A DNA stretch of 64,000 bases from Oceanicola granulosus HTCC2516 (GCF_000153305.1 NZ_CH724107.1:1569281-1633280); one strand, 5' to 3'. Positions 8,158 to 16,822 are shown, counted from the stretch's first letter. Notes: generated by a model from the letters alone, not told the origin. A program made the numbers and translations.

Positions 8158-9462
8158 ATGCGCTTCCGGCAGATGGACTACACCGGCTGGGGCCGCGTGC
8201 TGCACGCCAGCGGCGAGGTCGCCCGCCCCGAACGCTCCCGCGCCCTGGCCGCGCTCGCCGCCGAGGGGCCGGCGATGGGCAACCGCCGCTCCTACGGCGA
8301 CGCGCCGCTCAACGGCGGCGGGCGGATCACCGACATGACGCGGATGAACCGCATCCTCGGCTTCGATCCGGAGACCGGCGTGCTGCATGCGGAGGCCGGC
8401 GTCACGCTCGGCGAGCTGGCCGAGATCTTCGCCCCGCGCGGCTGGCTGCCGCCGGTGATGCCGGGCACCGGCTTCGCCACCGTCGGCGGCGCCATCGCGA
8501 TGGACGTGCACGGCAAGAACCACCAGCATGCCGGCTCCTTCGGCGCTCATGTCACCGAGCTCGAGCTGCTCGGACCCACCGGCGCGCGCACCGTCACCCC
8601 CGCCGACCTGCCGCTGTTCCGCGCCACCCTCGGCGGCCTCGGCCAGACCGGGATCGTCGCCTCGGCGAAGATCGCGATGCAGCGCTGCAAGGGCGACGTG
8701 ATGGTGATGACCGAGCGGCGCGCGCCCGACTGGGACGGCCACCTCGCGCTGCTCGACGGCTCCGACGCGCCCTACGTCGTCGGCTGGATCGACGCCACCG
8801 CCACCGGCGCGGCGCTCGGGCGCGGCATCGTCGAGGAGGGCGAGACCGCCAGCGGCCTCGTCGCCCGGCCGCGCGCCGCGCGCCGGGTGCCCTTCGACGC
8901 GCCGGGCGCCGCGCTGTCGCCGCCCGTGGTGCGCGCCTTCAACCGCGCCTACTACGCGCGCGTCCCGAAGGCCGGGCGCACCAGCGTGCGGCCGATCGAG
9001 AAGCTGTTCTTCCCGCTCGACAAAATCCACGATTGGAACCGTCTCTACGGCAGGCGCGGCTTTCACCAGTTCCAGTGCGTCGTCCCGCTCGCCGCCGCCG
9101 ATGCGCTGCGCGCGATGCTCGAACGGGTCGCCACCTCCGGCCTCGCCTCGCCGCTCGCGGTGCTGAAGCGGATGGGACCGGGGCGGGCCGGTTTCCTGTC
9201 GTTCCCGATGGAGGGCTACACGCTGGCCGTCGACTTCCCCGACCGCGCCGCCGCGCGCGCCCTGGTGGGCGAGCTCGAGGCGATGACCGAAGCGGCGGGC
9301 GGGCGCATCTACCTCGCCAAGGATTCGCTCGCCTCGGGCGCGCGGGTGCGGGCGATGTATCCCGAGCTCGACGCCTGGCGCGCGGCGGTGGCCGAGGCCG
9401 ACCCGGACGGGCTCTACCTCACCGATCTCGTGCGGCGGCTGGGCCTGAGGGAGGCGGCATGA
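8158..9462 (+). CDS. dprE1: FAD-binding oxidase, DprE1-like (decaprenylphosphoryl-ribose 2'-oxidase family)
   Basis: Flavoenzyme of the vanillyl-alcohol-oxidase fold that would oxidise the 2'-OH of polyprenyl-phosphoryl-ribose. FAD-binding motifs: GNRRSYGDAPLNGGG at 41-55, PGTGFATVGGAIAMDVHGKNHQHAGSFG at about 102-129 (given here as one conserved block whose core is DVHGKNH). The C-terminus YLAKDS, AMYPELDAW and TDLVRRLGL parallels mycobacterial DprE1, including the active-site lysine of the KDS motif. The 434 residues match DprE1 length. The stop overlaps the ATG of the DprE2-like gene by 4 bp, indicating translational coupling. Homologues with other polyprenol or sugar substrates cannot be excluded. 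Confidence 0.85.
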   Translation: MRFRQMDYTGWGRVLHASGEVARPERSRALAALAAEGPAMGNRRSYGDAPLNGGGRITDMTRMNRILGFDPETGVLHAEAGVTLGELAEIFAPRGWLPPVMPGTGFATVGGAIAMDVHGKNHQHAGSFGAHVTELELLGPTGARTVTPADLPLFRATLGGLGQTGIVASAKIAMQRCKGDVMVMTERRAPDWDGHLALLDGSDAPYVVGWIDATATGAALGRGIVEEGETASGLVARPRAARRVPFDAPGAALSPPVVRAFNRAYYARVPKAGRTSVRPIEKLFFPLDKIHDWNRLYGRRGFHQFQCVVPLAAADALRAMLERVATSGLASPLAVLKRMGPGRAGFLSFPMEGYTLAVDFPDRAAARALVGELEAMTEAAGGRIYLAKDSLASGARVRAMYPELDAWRAAVAEADPDGLYLTDLVRRLGLREAA

Positions 9463-10190
9463 GCGAGACCTGGATCATCCTCGGAGCCACCTCCTCCATC
9501 GCGCGCGCGCTGGTGCGCCGGCTCGCCGCGCGCGGGGCGGGGCTGCTGCTCTGCGGACGCGACGCCGCAGAGCTCGACGCGCTGGCCGCCGACAGCCGCG
9601 CGCGCGGCGCGGGCGAGACGGCGGCGCTGACCTTCGACGTGCGCGCCCCCGACAGCTTCTCGCCGATCCTCGATGCGGCGCAGCGGTGCGAGGGGCCGCT
9701 CACGGTCGCCGTGTTCACCGGCTCGATGCCCGACCAGGCGGAGATCGACGCCGACCCCGCGCTCATCGCCCCCACCCTCGCCGACAGCCTCACCGGACCC
9801 GTCCGCTTCCTGCACGAGATCGCCCCGCTGCTCGCCGAGCGCGGCGGCAGCGTCGTCGGCGTCGGCTCGGTGGCGGGCGACCGGGGGCGGGTGACGAACT
9901 ACGTCTACGGCGCCGCCAAGGCGGGCTTCGCCACCTACCTAAGCGGCCTGCGCAACCGGCTCGCGCGGGCGGGGGTGCACGTGATGACCGTCAAGCCCGG
10001 CCCCGTCGACACCGCGCTGACCTGGGGCATGACGCTGCCGCTGATGACCAGCCCCGAGGCGGTGGCGGGCGATATCCTCAAGGGGCTGAAGCGGCGGCGC
10101 AACGTGATCTACACCGCGCCCGTCTGGCGCTGGGTGATGCTGGTGATCCGGGCGGTGCCGGAGCCGATCTTCAAGCGCACCAGCTTCTGA
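9459..10190 (+). CDS. dprE2: Short-chain dehydrogenase, DprE2-like (decaprenylphosphoryl-2-keto-arabinose reductase)
   Basis: Short-chain dehydrogenase/reductase of 243 residues predicted to reduce the 2-keto intermediate made by the DprE1-like enzyme, giving polyprenyl-phosphoryl-arabinose. The NAD(P) motif GATSSIAR lies at residues 8-15; it has the atypical spacing seen in DprE2 rather than TGxxxGxG. The catalytic YxxxK appears as YVYGAAKAGF with the upstream serine in GVGSVAGDRGR. ATGA overlap with the previous gene fixes the start at 9459. The C-terminal hydrophobic helix VWRWVMLVIRAVPEPIF could tether it to the membrane, as in mycobacterial DprE2. Confidence 0.85.
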   Translation: MSETWIILGATSSIARALVRRLAARGAGLLLCGRDAAELDALAADSRARGAGETAALTFDVRAPDSFSPILDAAQRCEGPLTVAVFTGSMPDQAEIDADPALIAPTLADSLTGPVRFLHEIAPLLAERGGSVVGVGSVAGDRGRVTNYVYGAAKAGFATYLSGLRNRLARAGVHVMTVKPGPVDTALTWGMTLPLMTSPEAVAGDILKGLKRRRNVIYTAPVWRWVMLVIRAVPEPIFKRTSF

Positions 10191-10217
10191 CGGCGCGCGC
10201 GGACGGGCGGCGTCGGG

Positions 10218-10245
10218 CCGTGCATATTTGGGGCCAGATGAAGCC
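10218..10245. repeat. Dispersed intergenic repeat, copy 1
   Basis: 28 bp of the form CCGTGCATATTT-GG-GGCCAGATGAAGCC. A second copy at 46135-46162 is identical except for AA in place of the central GG. It sits between the convergent dprE2 and ubiA genes and its last base is the first base of the ubiA stop codon complement. The ATATTT...CAGA core is shared, in the opposite orientation, with the longer element at 52673-52727. Confidence 0.6.
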
Positions 10246-11711
10246 TAGCCGCGCCAGGCGGCGAACCACTGCTCCCAGAGGCCGGCGGCGTAGAACATCA
10301 GGCTCAGCGTGATGAGCAGCAGCCCGATGCCGCGCTTGTCCTTGAGCGCGAAGACGATCGGATCGTAATCCTGCTTGCCGTACCAGCCGAGCCGCACCAT
10401 CCGGAACAGCCACCACGCGATCGGCGCGAGCGCGAGCCAGAGGATCCAGCTGTCTGGGTAGAGCGCGCGGCCCTGGGCGGAGAGCGAGTAGGCGAAGAAG
10501 ATCACCAGCGCGCCGACCATGCCGAGCACGGACACGTTGAGCAGGTCTTCGCGGTCGGGGCGGCCGTAGCCGCGGCCGGGGAGCGGCGCGTCGCTGGTGG
10601 CGAGGGTGAGCTCGGTCAGGCGCTTGACGCAGCCTAGGGTGAGGAAGACCGGGAAGATGAAGACCAGCATGAAGAACGACGCCTCCACCCCGCTCGCCGC
10701 CGCGCCGGCGACGACGCGGAGCGTGTAGAGGGCGGCGAGGGTGGCGATGTCGATCCAGCGCATCCGCTTGAGGCGGAGCGAGTAGGCGAGCGACAGGGCC
10801 ATGTAGAGGACGAGCACGCCGAGGAAGGCCGGGCCCAGCAGCGCGCCGATGGCGAAGGCGAGCGCGGCGAGGGCGGCGGCGGCGGCCATGCCGGCGGTGA
10901 GCGGCACCGCGCCGCTGGCGAAGGGGCGCAGGCGCTTCTTGGGGTGCAGGCGGTCGGCCTCGAGATCGAGCAGGTCGTTGACCAGGTAGATCGCCGAGGC
11001 GGCGGCGGAGAAGCCGGCCATGCCGACGAGGACCAGCAGCAGCGTCGGGAGCGCGAAATCGTGCGCGGCGATGACGGGAAGCAGCAGCAGCACGTTCTTG
11101 ACCCACTGGTGCGGGCGCATCGCGCGCAGCAGGTCGAGGGGCCGCCAGCCGCCGGCGATCTCGGTGACGTCGCGGCCCTCGGCGCGCAGGCGGGCGGCGG
11201 CCGGGCGGTTGCCGACGACGATGGCGCCGTGGCTCTTCGCCCAGACGGCGCGGTCGGCGCGGGCGTCGCCGGCATAGTCGAACCCGCCCTCGCCGTAGGC
11301 GGCGGCGAGCGCGTCGGCCTTGGCGGCGGCCTTGAGGTTGGTGTCGCCATCGGAGGCGAAGGCGCGGTCGACCCCGTGCCACGCGGCGAGCGGCTCGACG
11401 AGCGCGCGGTCGGAGGCGGAGGCGAGCGCCACCTCCCGGCCCTCGGCGCGAGCGGCCGCGGCGAGCGCGGCGACCTCGGGCTCGACGGGGAGCAGGTCGG
11501 TGCGCAGCGGCGCGATCTCGGCGAGGGCCGCCTTGAGGCGGGCCGGGTGGCGGATGTGGCGGGCGGTTGCGGCGAGGGTGGCGCCGGGGCGGGAGCCGAG
11601 GCCGGCCCAGAAGGTCTCGACCAGCATGTCGGTGCGCAGCAGGGTGCCGTCGGCGTCGAGCACCAGCGGACGGCCGGTGCGGGCGTGCGCATCGCGGATC
11701 GGGGCCGACAT
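10245..11711 (-). CDS. HAD-UbiA fusion: polyprenyl-phosphate phosphoribosyltransferase with phosphatase domain
   Basis: Two-domain 488-residue protein. The N-terminal third is a HAD-type hydrolase with the nucleophile motif LDADGTLL (D19, D21). The C-terminal part is a UbiA-superfamily polytopic membrane prenyltransferase with the first Asp-rich motif NDLLDLEAD (about residue 240) and RLHPKKRLRPF, as in mycobacterial Rv3806c, which makes decaprenyl-phosphoryl-5-phosphoribose from PRPP. The HAD domain could remove the 5-phosphate, so one protein may do steps one and two of the DPA route. The start was moved to the ATG at 11711: the longer frame would overlap the upstream transglycosylase by 58 bp. 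Convergent to dprE2. Confidence 0.85.
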   Translation of the reverse strand: MSAPIRDAHARTGRPLVLDADGTLLRTDMLVETFWAGLGSRPGATLAATARHIRHPARLKAALAEIAPLRTDLLPVEPEVAALAAAARAEGREVALASASDRALVEPLAAWHGVDRAFASDGDTNLKAAAKADALAAAYGEGGFDYAGDARADRAVWAKSHGAIVVGNRPAAARLRAEGRDVTEIAGGWRPLDLLRAMRPHQWVKNVLLLLPVIAAHDFALPTLLLVLVGMAGFSAAASAIYLVNDLLDLEADRLHPKKRLRPFASGAVPLTAGMAAAAALAALAFAIGALLGPAFLGVLVLYMALSLAYSLRLKRMRWIDIATLAALYTLRVVAGAAASGVEASFFMLVFIFPVFLTLGCVKRLTELTLATSDAPLPGRGYGRPDREDLLNVSVLGMVGALVIFFAYSLSAQGRALYPDSWILWLALAPIAWWLFRMVRLGWYGKQDYDPIVFALKDKRGIGLLLITLSLMFYAAGLWEQWFAAWRG

Positions 11712-11719
11712 TGTCACCG

Positions 11720-12586
11720 TCAACTCTCCACCGCGAAGACGCATCCGTCGGAGATCAGCTCGGGCGGGGTCACGCACAGGCCGCGGGCGATGCGCCAGGC
11801 GGCGAGTACCTTGGGGACGTAGTTGCGCGTCTCGCCGTAGGGCGGCACGCCGGCGTGGCTGCGCACCGCGCCCTCGCCGGCATTGTAGGCCGCGAGCACG
11901 AGGATCGGGTCGTTGTCGAAGTGGCCCATGAGCCAGTCGAGGTAGGCGACGCCGCCCTTGATGTTGTCGGTCGCGTCGAGCCGGTCGACCACGCCGAAGC
12001 GTGCCGCGGTGGCCGGCATCAGCTGCATGAGCCCGCCGGCGCCGGCGCTGCTGATGGCCGTGGTCCGCCCGCCGCTCTCGACGGAGATGACCGCGAGGAC
12101 CAGCGCGGGGGAGACGCGGGTGCCGACCGTTTCGCGCAGGATGGCGCGGCCGTGCAGGCGGGCGAGGTCGGACAGGCCCTGGAGGGCGGGGCTGCGCACC
12201 TCGAGGCCGCCGGGCGCCGTGTCGAGCGCGCGCAGGGCGGGCGCGAGCCGGCCGGGGCCGCTGTCGGCGGCGGCGGGCGAGATCTCGGACCAGAACCAGT
12301 CGATCTCCGGCGGCGACGCCGGTGCGGGGGCGACGGCGGCGGCGCCGACGCGGGCCGAGCCGGTGGCGATGACCGCGCTGCCGGCCACGGCCGGTGCACT
12401 CGGCGCGGCGGGGGCGCGGGGCGCGATCTGGACGTTGATCCGCCGCCCCGCCTGCCCCGGTGCCGGCACGCCGACGCGGCGGAAGGTGAAGTCGGCCTGC
12501 AGCCGGTTGCCGTCCGCCGACGCTTCGCCGGCGCAGGTCAGCGCCGTCAGGGCGAGGAGGATGGCGGAGAGTCCGCGCCTCGTCAT
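11720..12586 (-). CDS. Lytic transglycosylase (SLT domain), exported
   Basis: Periplasmic murein lytic transglycosylase of 288 residues. A signal peptide (about 1-24) precedes a Pro/Ala-rich low-complexity stretch to residue 100. The C-terminal SLT domain has the catalytic glutamate in ISVESGG, then GLMQLMP and AYNAGEGAV, the family signature set. It lies 8 bp upstream of the HAD-UbiA gene on the same strand, so the two are probably co-transcribed; it also faces the Tad pilus operon across a 346-bp gap. Such enzymes often clear peptidoglycan for envelope-spanning machines, which would suit the neighbouring pilus, but that link is inference. Confidence 0.9.
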   Translation of the reverse strand: MTRRGLSAILLALTALTCAGEASADGNRLQADFTFRRVGVPAPGQAGRRINVQIAPRAPAAPSAPAVAGSAVIATGSARVGAAAVAPAPASPPEIDWFWSEISPAAADSGPGRLAPALRALDTAPGGLEVRSPALQGLSDLARLHGRAILRETVGTRVSPALVLAVISVESGGRTTAISSAGAGGLMQLMPATAARFGVVDRLDATDNIKGGVAYLDWLMGHFDNDPILVLAAYNAGEGAVRSHAGVPPYGETRNYVPKVLAAWRIARGLCVTPPELISDGCVFAVES

Positions 12587-12932
12587 GTCTGATCCCGGAT
12601 AACTGCTCGTCGTCTCTTGTTACCTCACCTTATGGCAGAGCCCTCCCCTTCCGGCCAAGCGGGCAGCTGCCGGTGGCCCGCGATTCGCACCTTTTTTGCA
12701 ACGTCATCGTCGCTGACAATCGTCAAGATCCGGCTAACGGGCGAGAAGATTCCGCCGGCCGCGCAACATCGAATTGCCGCGACCTGCGAGGGAAAATGAA
12801 CGAAAGCAGCCAAACTCTGGCCCCAATCGACGGGCTATATCGGAGCATCCAAACCGGAGGCGGGCTGATCCCGAGAAGGCCGGCGAGGAGTAACACAACT
12901 CGAAGGCACACCCCTGAAGGAGGGAAATTTTC
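12587..12932. other. Intergenic region between transglycosylase and first flp gene
   Basis: 346 bp without a convincing gene. It must hold the divergent promoters for the transglycosylase-ubiA unit and the Tad locus. A weak sigma-70-like CTGACA lies near 12713. The segment CCAAACTCTGGCCCCAATCG at 12810-12829 shares AACTCTGGCC with the region upstream of cpaE (16911-16920). The flp ribosome-binding site is GAAGGAGGG at 12915-12923. No rho-independent terminator or CtrA box pair was seen. Confidence 0.6.
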
Positions 12933-13115
12933 ATGCTGAAGTTTATCAACAAGTTTCGTCGCGACGAAGATGGCGCTGTCACCGTCGACTGGGTCGTCCT
13001 GACCGCCGCCATCGTCGGCCTCGGCATCGCCGTCCTGTCGTCCGTCGGCGGCGCCACCGAGACCCTTGGCGAAGCGATCAGCACCGAGCTCGGCTCCATG
13101 GATCCCGGCGCCTAA
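12933..13115 (+). CDS. flp: Flp/Fap-type pilin 1
   Basis: Major prepilin of the Tad (type IVb) pilus, 60 residues. A 14-residue leader rich in basic residues (MLKFINKFRRDEDG) ends in the glycine cleaved by prepilin peptidase CpaA; the mature 46-residue chain begins AVTVDWVVLTAAIVGLG, a single hydrophobic helix. The canonical Flp E5-Y6 pair is D5-W6 here, as in pilin 2. A strong GGAGG ribosome-binding site precedes the ATG, and a strong hairpin terminator follows the gene, so the pilin message is probably made in excess over the rest of the operon. Confidence 0.95.
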   Translation: MLKFINKFRRDEDGAVTVDWVVLTAAIVGLGIAVLSSVGGATETLGEAISTELGSMDPGA

Positions 13116-13172
13116 GTCGGCGCGGCTGCGTCCATCGGCGCAGCGCCCGAAGCCGGACCCGACCGGCCAGAG

Positions 13173-13205
13173 AAGGGACCGCACCGAGGTGCGGTCCCTT
13201 TCTGT
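13173..13205 (+). terminator. Rho-independent terminator after flp pilin 1
   Basis: Perfect 12-bp stem: AAGGGACCGCAC (13173-13184), CGAG loop, GTGCGGTCCCTT (13189-13200), then TCTGTT. It lies 58 bp after the first pilin stop and before the second pilin gene, so it should uncouple abundant pilin transcript from downstream assembly genes. Confidence 0.8.
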
Positions 13206-13377
13206 TGCGCCCCCTGGCCCGCATTTTCCGTTCAGGAGGCGTTAACGCTGAAGCTGCCGCCTTCGTCTTCTTACCAAGACGGCACCGCTGAATCGCCACA
13301 TTCGCCGACCATACCGGCACCATGAACTTGATCCGCGCCGCCGGGACGGGCCGCGCGCCAGATGGAGTAGCGATACG

Positions 13378-13566
13378 ATGACGCGTTTATTCGGCCACCT
13401 CTGCCGCGACGAAGACGGCGCGGTGACAGTGGACTGGGTCGTGCTGACGGCCGCCATCGTCGGCCTCGGCGTGACCCTCGCGGCCATGGTCGTGGCCGGC
13501 ACACAGGGCACGGGCGACGAGATCGGCGCGTATCTGAGCACCGTAACGGTCGGCTCCCCCAGCTGA
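13378..13566 (+). CDS. flp: Flp/Fap-type pilin 2
   Basis: Second Flp prepilin, 62 residues. Leader MTRLFGHLCRDEDG (14 residues) and the segment CRDEDGAVTVDWVVLTAAIVGLG are nearly identical to pilin 1 from the -4 position on, while the mature C-terminus (TQGTGDEIGAYLSTVTVGSPS) differs. It may be a minor or alternative pilin. Expression is separated from pilin 1 by a terminator, and cpaB follows 63 bp downstream, so this pilin is likely transcribed with the assembly genes. The ribosome-binding site (GGAGTAGCGATACG) is weaker than for pilin 1. Confidence 0.93.
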   Translation: MTRLFGHLCRDEDGAVTVDWVVLTAAIVGLGVTLAAMVVAGTQGTGDEIGAYLSTVTVGSPS

Positions 13567-13629
13567 CGCGCCCGGACGGACCGCTGCGGGCGGTTCCGGC
13601 GCATGACAACGAGAGCGAAAGGAAACACC

Positions 13630-14475
13630 ATGAGAGCGGTATTCGGACTGGTCCTGATCGTCGGCGTCGGCCTCGCCGGCTTCGCGGTCTACATGGCCCA
13701 GGGCTACCTGCAGGACACCCAGGCCCAGCTGGCACGCGAGCGCGCCGTCGCCGCGCAGGCCACGCCGACCGTCGAGGTCTACGCGGTCACCCGCCAGATC
13801 GGCTACGGCGAGCAACTGACGCCCGACGACGTGACGCTGGTCAAGTACGCCGAGCCGTTCCTCCCCGACGGCGTGTTCCGCGCCGAGGAGGAGCTGTTCC
13901 CCGAGGGCGACACTCAGCTGCGGGTCGTGCTGCGGCCGATGGAGGTCAACGAGCCGGTGCTCGCGGTCAAGGTGACGGAGCCCGGCGAGGACGCCGGCAT
14001 CACCTCGCGCCTGGGCCGGGGCATGCGCGCCTTCGCCATCCGCGTCGACGTCGCCTCGGGCGTGTCTGGCTTCCTGCGGCCGGGCGACAAGGTGGACATC
14101 TACTGGACCGGCCGCAACTCGCGGGGCGGCGAGGAGGTCACCAAGCTGATCGAGAGCAACGTCAACCTCATCGCCATCGACCAGAGCGCCGACGGCAGCG
14201 CGCTCAACACCACGATCGCGCGCACCGTGACCGTCGAGATCACGCCCCAGCAGGTGGCCGCGCTGGCGCAGGCGCAATCGACGGGCCGGCTGTCGCTGTC
14301 GCTGGTGGGCACCAACGACGACACCGTCGCCGAGGCGATCGAGGTCGACCAGCGCCGCCTGCTCGGCATCCCCGAGCAGCAGCAGGTGGTCGAGGCGGAG
14401 CCCGAGGAGGTCTGCACCATCCGCACCCGCCGCGCCGCCGAGCTCATCCAGATCCCCCTCCCCTGCACCCACTGA
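13630..14475 (+). CDS. cpaB: Flp pilus assembly protein CpaB (RcpC)
   Basis: Periplasmic/inner-membrane-anchored Tad pilus protein of 281 residues, related to flagellar FlgA and thought to work with the secretin. N-terminal transmembrane anchor VFGLVLIVGVGLAGFAVYMA, then the SAF-like domain (VEVYAVTRQIGYGEQLTPDDVTLVKY) and the RcpC domain with GMRAFAIRVDVASGVSGFLRPGDKVDI. A C-terminal pair of cysteines may form a disulfide. The start at 13630 has GAAAGGA upstream; the nine in-frame codons before it lack such a site. Sits between flp2 and cpaC. Confidence 0.94.
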   Translation: MRAVFGLVLIVGVGLAGFAVYMAQGYLQDTQAQLARERAVAAQATPTVEVYAVTRQIGYGEQLTPDDVTLVKYAEPFLPDGVFRAEEELFPEGDTQLRVVLRPMEVNEPVLAVKVTEPGEDAGITSRLGRGMRAFAIRVDVASGVSGFLRPGDKVDIYWTGRNSRGGEEVTKLIESNVNLIAIDQSADGSALNTTIARTVTVEITPQQVAALAQAQSTGRLSLSLVGTNDDTVAEAIEVDQRRLLGIPEQQQVVEAEPEEVCTIRTRRAAELIQIPLPCTH

Positions 14476-14676
14476 GACCGCAGGCTTCCCTCCCGGCCGC
14501 AGCCGCGCCCTTCCGGCCGCGCCGCCTCGTGCTTTTCCGGGCCCCTGTTGCGGTCAATCCACAGGCGGCGGAGCCACCACGGCAAGAATGTTGCCTTGTT
14601 GGCCGATTGCGGCCACCGTGGCTCAAACGACGGGCGAAAAGTCCGCGTCCGAGCGTGACATAGAGGCAGGTCACCA

Positions 14677-16125
14677 ATGATGTACGACAAATTCCTACGG
14701 GCCGCGGTCGCCGGCCTCGCGCTGGCCATGGCCGCGCCGGCGACGATGGCGCCCGCCGAGGTGCTCACCGTCATGCGCGGCGCGCCGTCGCGGGCGCTGC
14801 AGGTGCCGATGAACCGGGCCGTGGTGGTCGAAAGCGACACGCCCTTCACCGAGGTCTCGATCGCCAATCCCGGCATCGCCGACATCTCCACCCTCTCCGA
14901 CCGCACGCTCTACGTGCTCGGCAAGGAGCCGGGGCGCACGACGCTGACCCTGCTCGGCGCCGACGGGCGGCTGATCACCAACGTCGAGGTCCAGGTCACG
15001 CCCGACATCGACGAGTTCAAGGAGCGGCTGGCGCAGATCCTGCCGGGCGAGCACATCGAGGTGCGCACCGCCGCGAACGGGATCGTGCTGTCGGGCACCG
15101 TCTCCTCCATCGCGCGGCTCGACCGGGCGCTCGAGCTGGCCCAGCGCTACGCCCCCGACCGGGTGTCCAACCTGATGACGGTGGGCGGCGTGCAGCAGGT
15201 CATGCTCAAGGTGCGCTTCGCCGAGATGCAGCGCTCGGTGTCCAAGTCGCTCAGCTCCTCGCTCACCGCGCGCGGCACCGCGCTCGGCGAGAACCTCGGC
15301 CTCACCGCCGGGACCGGCACCCTCACCGGCAACGGCGCTATCGGCTCGGCGCTCAACGGCAACGTTCCGGCCGCCAATGCCAACAACGGCGCGCTCCTGC
15401 TCGGCTTCAACGCCGGCGGCGTCGAGATCGGGATGCTGCTCGAGGCGCTCGAGAGCCGCGGCGTGGTGCGCACCCTCGCCGAGCCCAACCTCACCGCCCT
15501 CTCCGGCCAGGAGGCCCGGTTCCTCGCCGGCGGCGAATACCCGGTGCCCGTCAGCCAGGACGGCGGCTCGATCTCGATCGAGTACAAGCCCTTCGGCGTC
15601 GAACTGAACTTCATCCCGCGGGTCGTCGACGGCGACCTCATCAACCTCGAACTGCAGGCGTCGGTCAGCTCCATCGACCCGACCAACGGCTTCGTGCAGG
15701 GCGGCTTCAGCATCGACGCCTTCCGCCGCCGCGAGACCTCGACGACCGTCGAGATGCGCGACGGCGAGAGCTTCGCCATCGCGGGGCTGCTGTCGGACGA
15801 CTTCATCGACCTCAACAGCCAGCTGCCCTTCGTCGGCGACATCCCGGTGCTCGGCGCGCTGTTCCGCTCGGCGGAGTACGAGCGCAACCAGACCGAGCTG
15901 GTCATCATCGTCACGCCCCACCTCGTCACCCCGACGCGGGGCGAGGCGCTGGCGCTGCCCACCGACCGGGTGCGGCCGCCGAGCGAGCGCGACCTGTTCC
16001 TGTTCGGCCGCGTCACCGCGCCCGACGGCAGCCCGATCCCGAGCAGCTCCGCGCCCCAGAGCGGCGCCGCCGCCGAGGTCGCGCGGCAGGACTTCTCGGG
16101 CTCCTACGGCTACGTGTTGGACTAG
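14677..16125 (+). CDS. cpaC: Tad pilus outer-membrane secretin CpaC (RcpA)
   Basis: Secretin that forms the outer-membrane channel for the Flp pilus, 482 residues. Signal peptide (1-28), an N-terminal pilus-formation domain with FTEVSIANPGIADISTLSDRTLYVLG, a BON-like segment around residues 100-165 (VQVTPDIDEFKERLAQILPGEHIEV), and the secretin domain with VVRTLAEPNLTALSGQEARFLAGGEYPVPV and ending in the VPVLGALFRS, ELVIIVTPHLV motifs typical of type II/III secretins. Start could be M1 or M2. It is 201 bp downstream of cpaB and 13 bp upstream of the OmpA-like gene. Confidence 0.95.
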   Translation: MMYDKFLRAAVAGLALAMAAPATMAPAEVLTVMRGAPSRALQVPMNRAVVVESDTPFTEVSIANPGIADISTLSDRTLYVLGKEPGRTTLTLLGADGRLITNVEVQVTPDIDEFKERLAQILPGEHIEVRTAANGIVLSGTVSSIARLDRALELAQRYAPDRVSNLMTVGGVQQVMLKVRFAEMQRSVSKSLSSSLTARGTALGENLGLTAGTGTLTGNGAIGSALNGNVPAANANNGALLLGFNAGGVEIGMLLEALESRGVVRTLAEPNLTALSGQEARFLAGGEYPVPVSQDGGSISIEYKPFGVELNFIPRVVDGDLINLELQASVSSIDPTNGFVQGGFSIDAFRRRETSTTVEMRDGESFAIAGLLSDDFIDLNSQLPFVGDIPVLGALFRSAEYERNQTELVIIVTPHLVTPTRGEALALPTDRVRPPSERDLFLFGRVTAPDGSPIPSSSAPQSGAAAEVARQDFSGSYGYVLD

Positions 16126-16138
16126 AAAGGGCGGAGCG

Positions 16139-16795
16139 ATGAACAAGCTGATGGCCGCGACGGCCGCTCTCGCCGGACTGGCCGGCTGCACCGCCACCGT
16201 CCAGACCACCCTCGATGCCGAGGCCGGCAGCACCTACCTCGCCAGCGACTTCGGCGCGGCGACGGTGAACAACATCGCCGTGCAGGCCGACGGCACCAAC
16301 TACGTGCTGATCCTCGCCCAACGCTTCGCCGACGAAGTGCCCTCGATGGTCAACTTCGCCTTCGACTCCGCCAATCTCGGCCCCGAGGCGCGGGCGATCC
16401 TCGACGTGCAGGCGAGCTGGATCAACCAGTTCCCCGAGCTGCGCTTCTCGGTCTACGGCCACACCGACCTCGTCGGCAGCGACGCCTACAACCGCCGTCT
16501 CGGCGAGCGGCGCGCCCGCGCCGTCGTCGCCTACCTCGCCTCGCGCGGGGTCAGCACCGACCGGCTCGAGGCGCTGGTCTCCTTCGGCGAGACCCAGCCG
16601 CTGGTCCTGACCCAGGACCCCGAGCGCGCCAACCGGCGCACGGTCACCCAGGTCTCCGGCTTCTACGACGCCTCCGCCGCGGGCTACGGGCTCAACGGCA
16701 AGTACGCCGAGGTCGTCTTCCGCGAGTACGTGGAATCCGCCACCGCCCAGTCCTCGCTCGGCGCCTCCGAGGGCGGCGAGGTCGCGCCGCAATAG
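16139..16795 (+). CDS. OmpA-family lipoprotein of the Tad locus
   Basis: Outer-membrane lipoprotein of 218 residues. The signal ends in the lipobox LAGLAGC (C near residue 20). Residues about 70-170 form an OmpA C-like peptidoglycan-binding domain: VNFAFDSANLGPEARAILD, GHTDLVGSDAYNRRLGERRARAVVAYL. It occupies the cpaD position between the secretin and cpaE and probably anchors or pilots the secretin to the cell wall, but it is not sequence-similar to CpaD in any way I can see. A strong terminator follows, ending this part of the operon. Confidence 0.9.
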   Translation: MNKLMAATAALAGLAGCTATVQTTLDAEAGSTYLASDFGAATVNNIAVQADGTNYVLILAQRFADEVPSMVNFAFDSANLGPEARAILDVQASWINQFPELRFSVYGHTDLVGSDAYNRRLGERRARAVVAYLASRGVSTDRLEALVSFGETQPLVLTQDPERANRRTVTQVSGFYDASAAGYGLNGKYAEVVFREYVESATAQSSLGASEGGEVAPQ

Positions 16796-16822
16796 CGGCT
16801 CTTCCGAGAACGGACCGGACCG

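Noticed and set aside
12700-12932. CtrA-type TTAA-N7-TTAAC box upstream of flp
   Set aside because: Only single TTAAC-like half-sites occur nearby (for example at 13236, within GCGTTAACGC); no correctly spaced pair.
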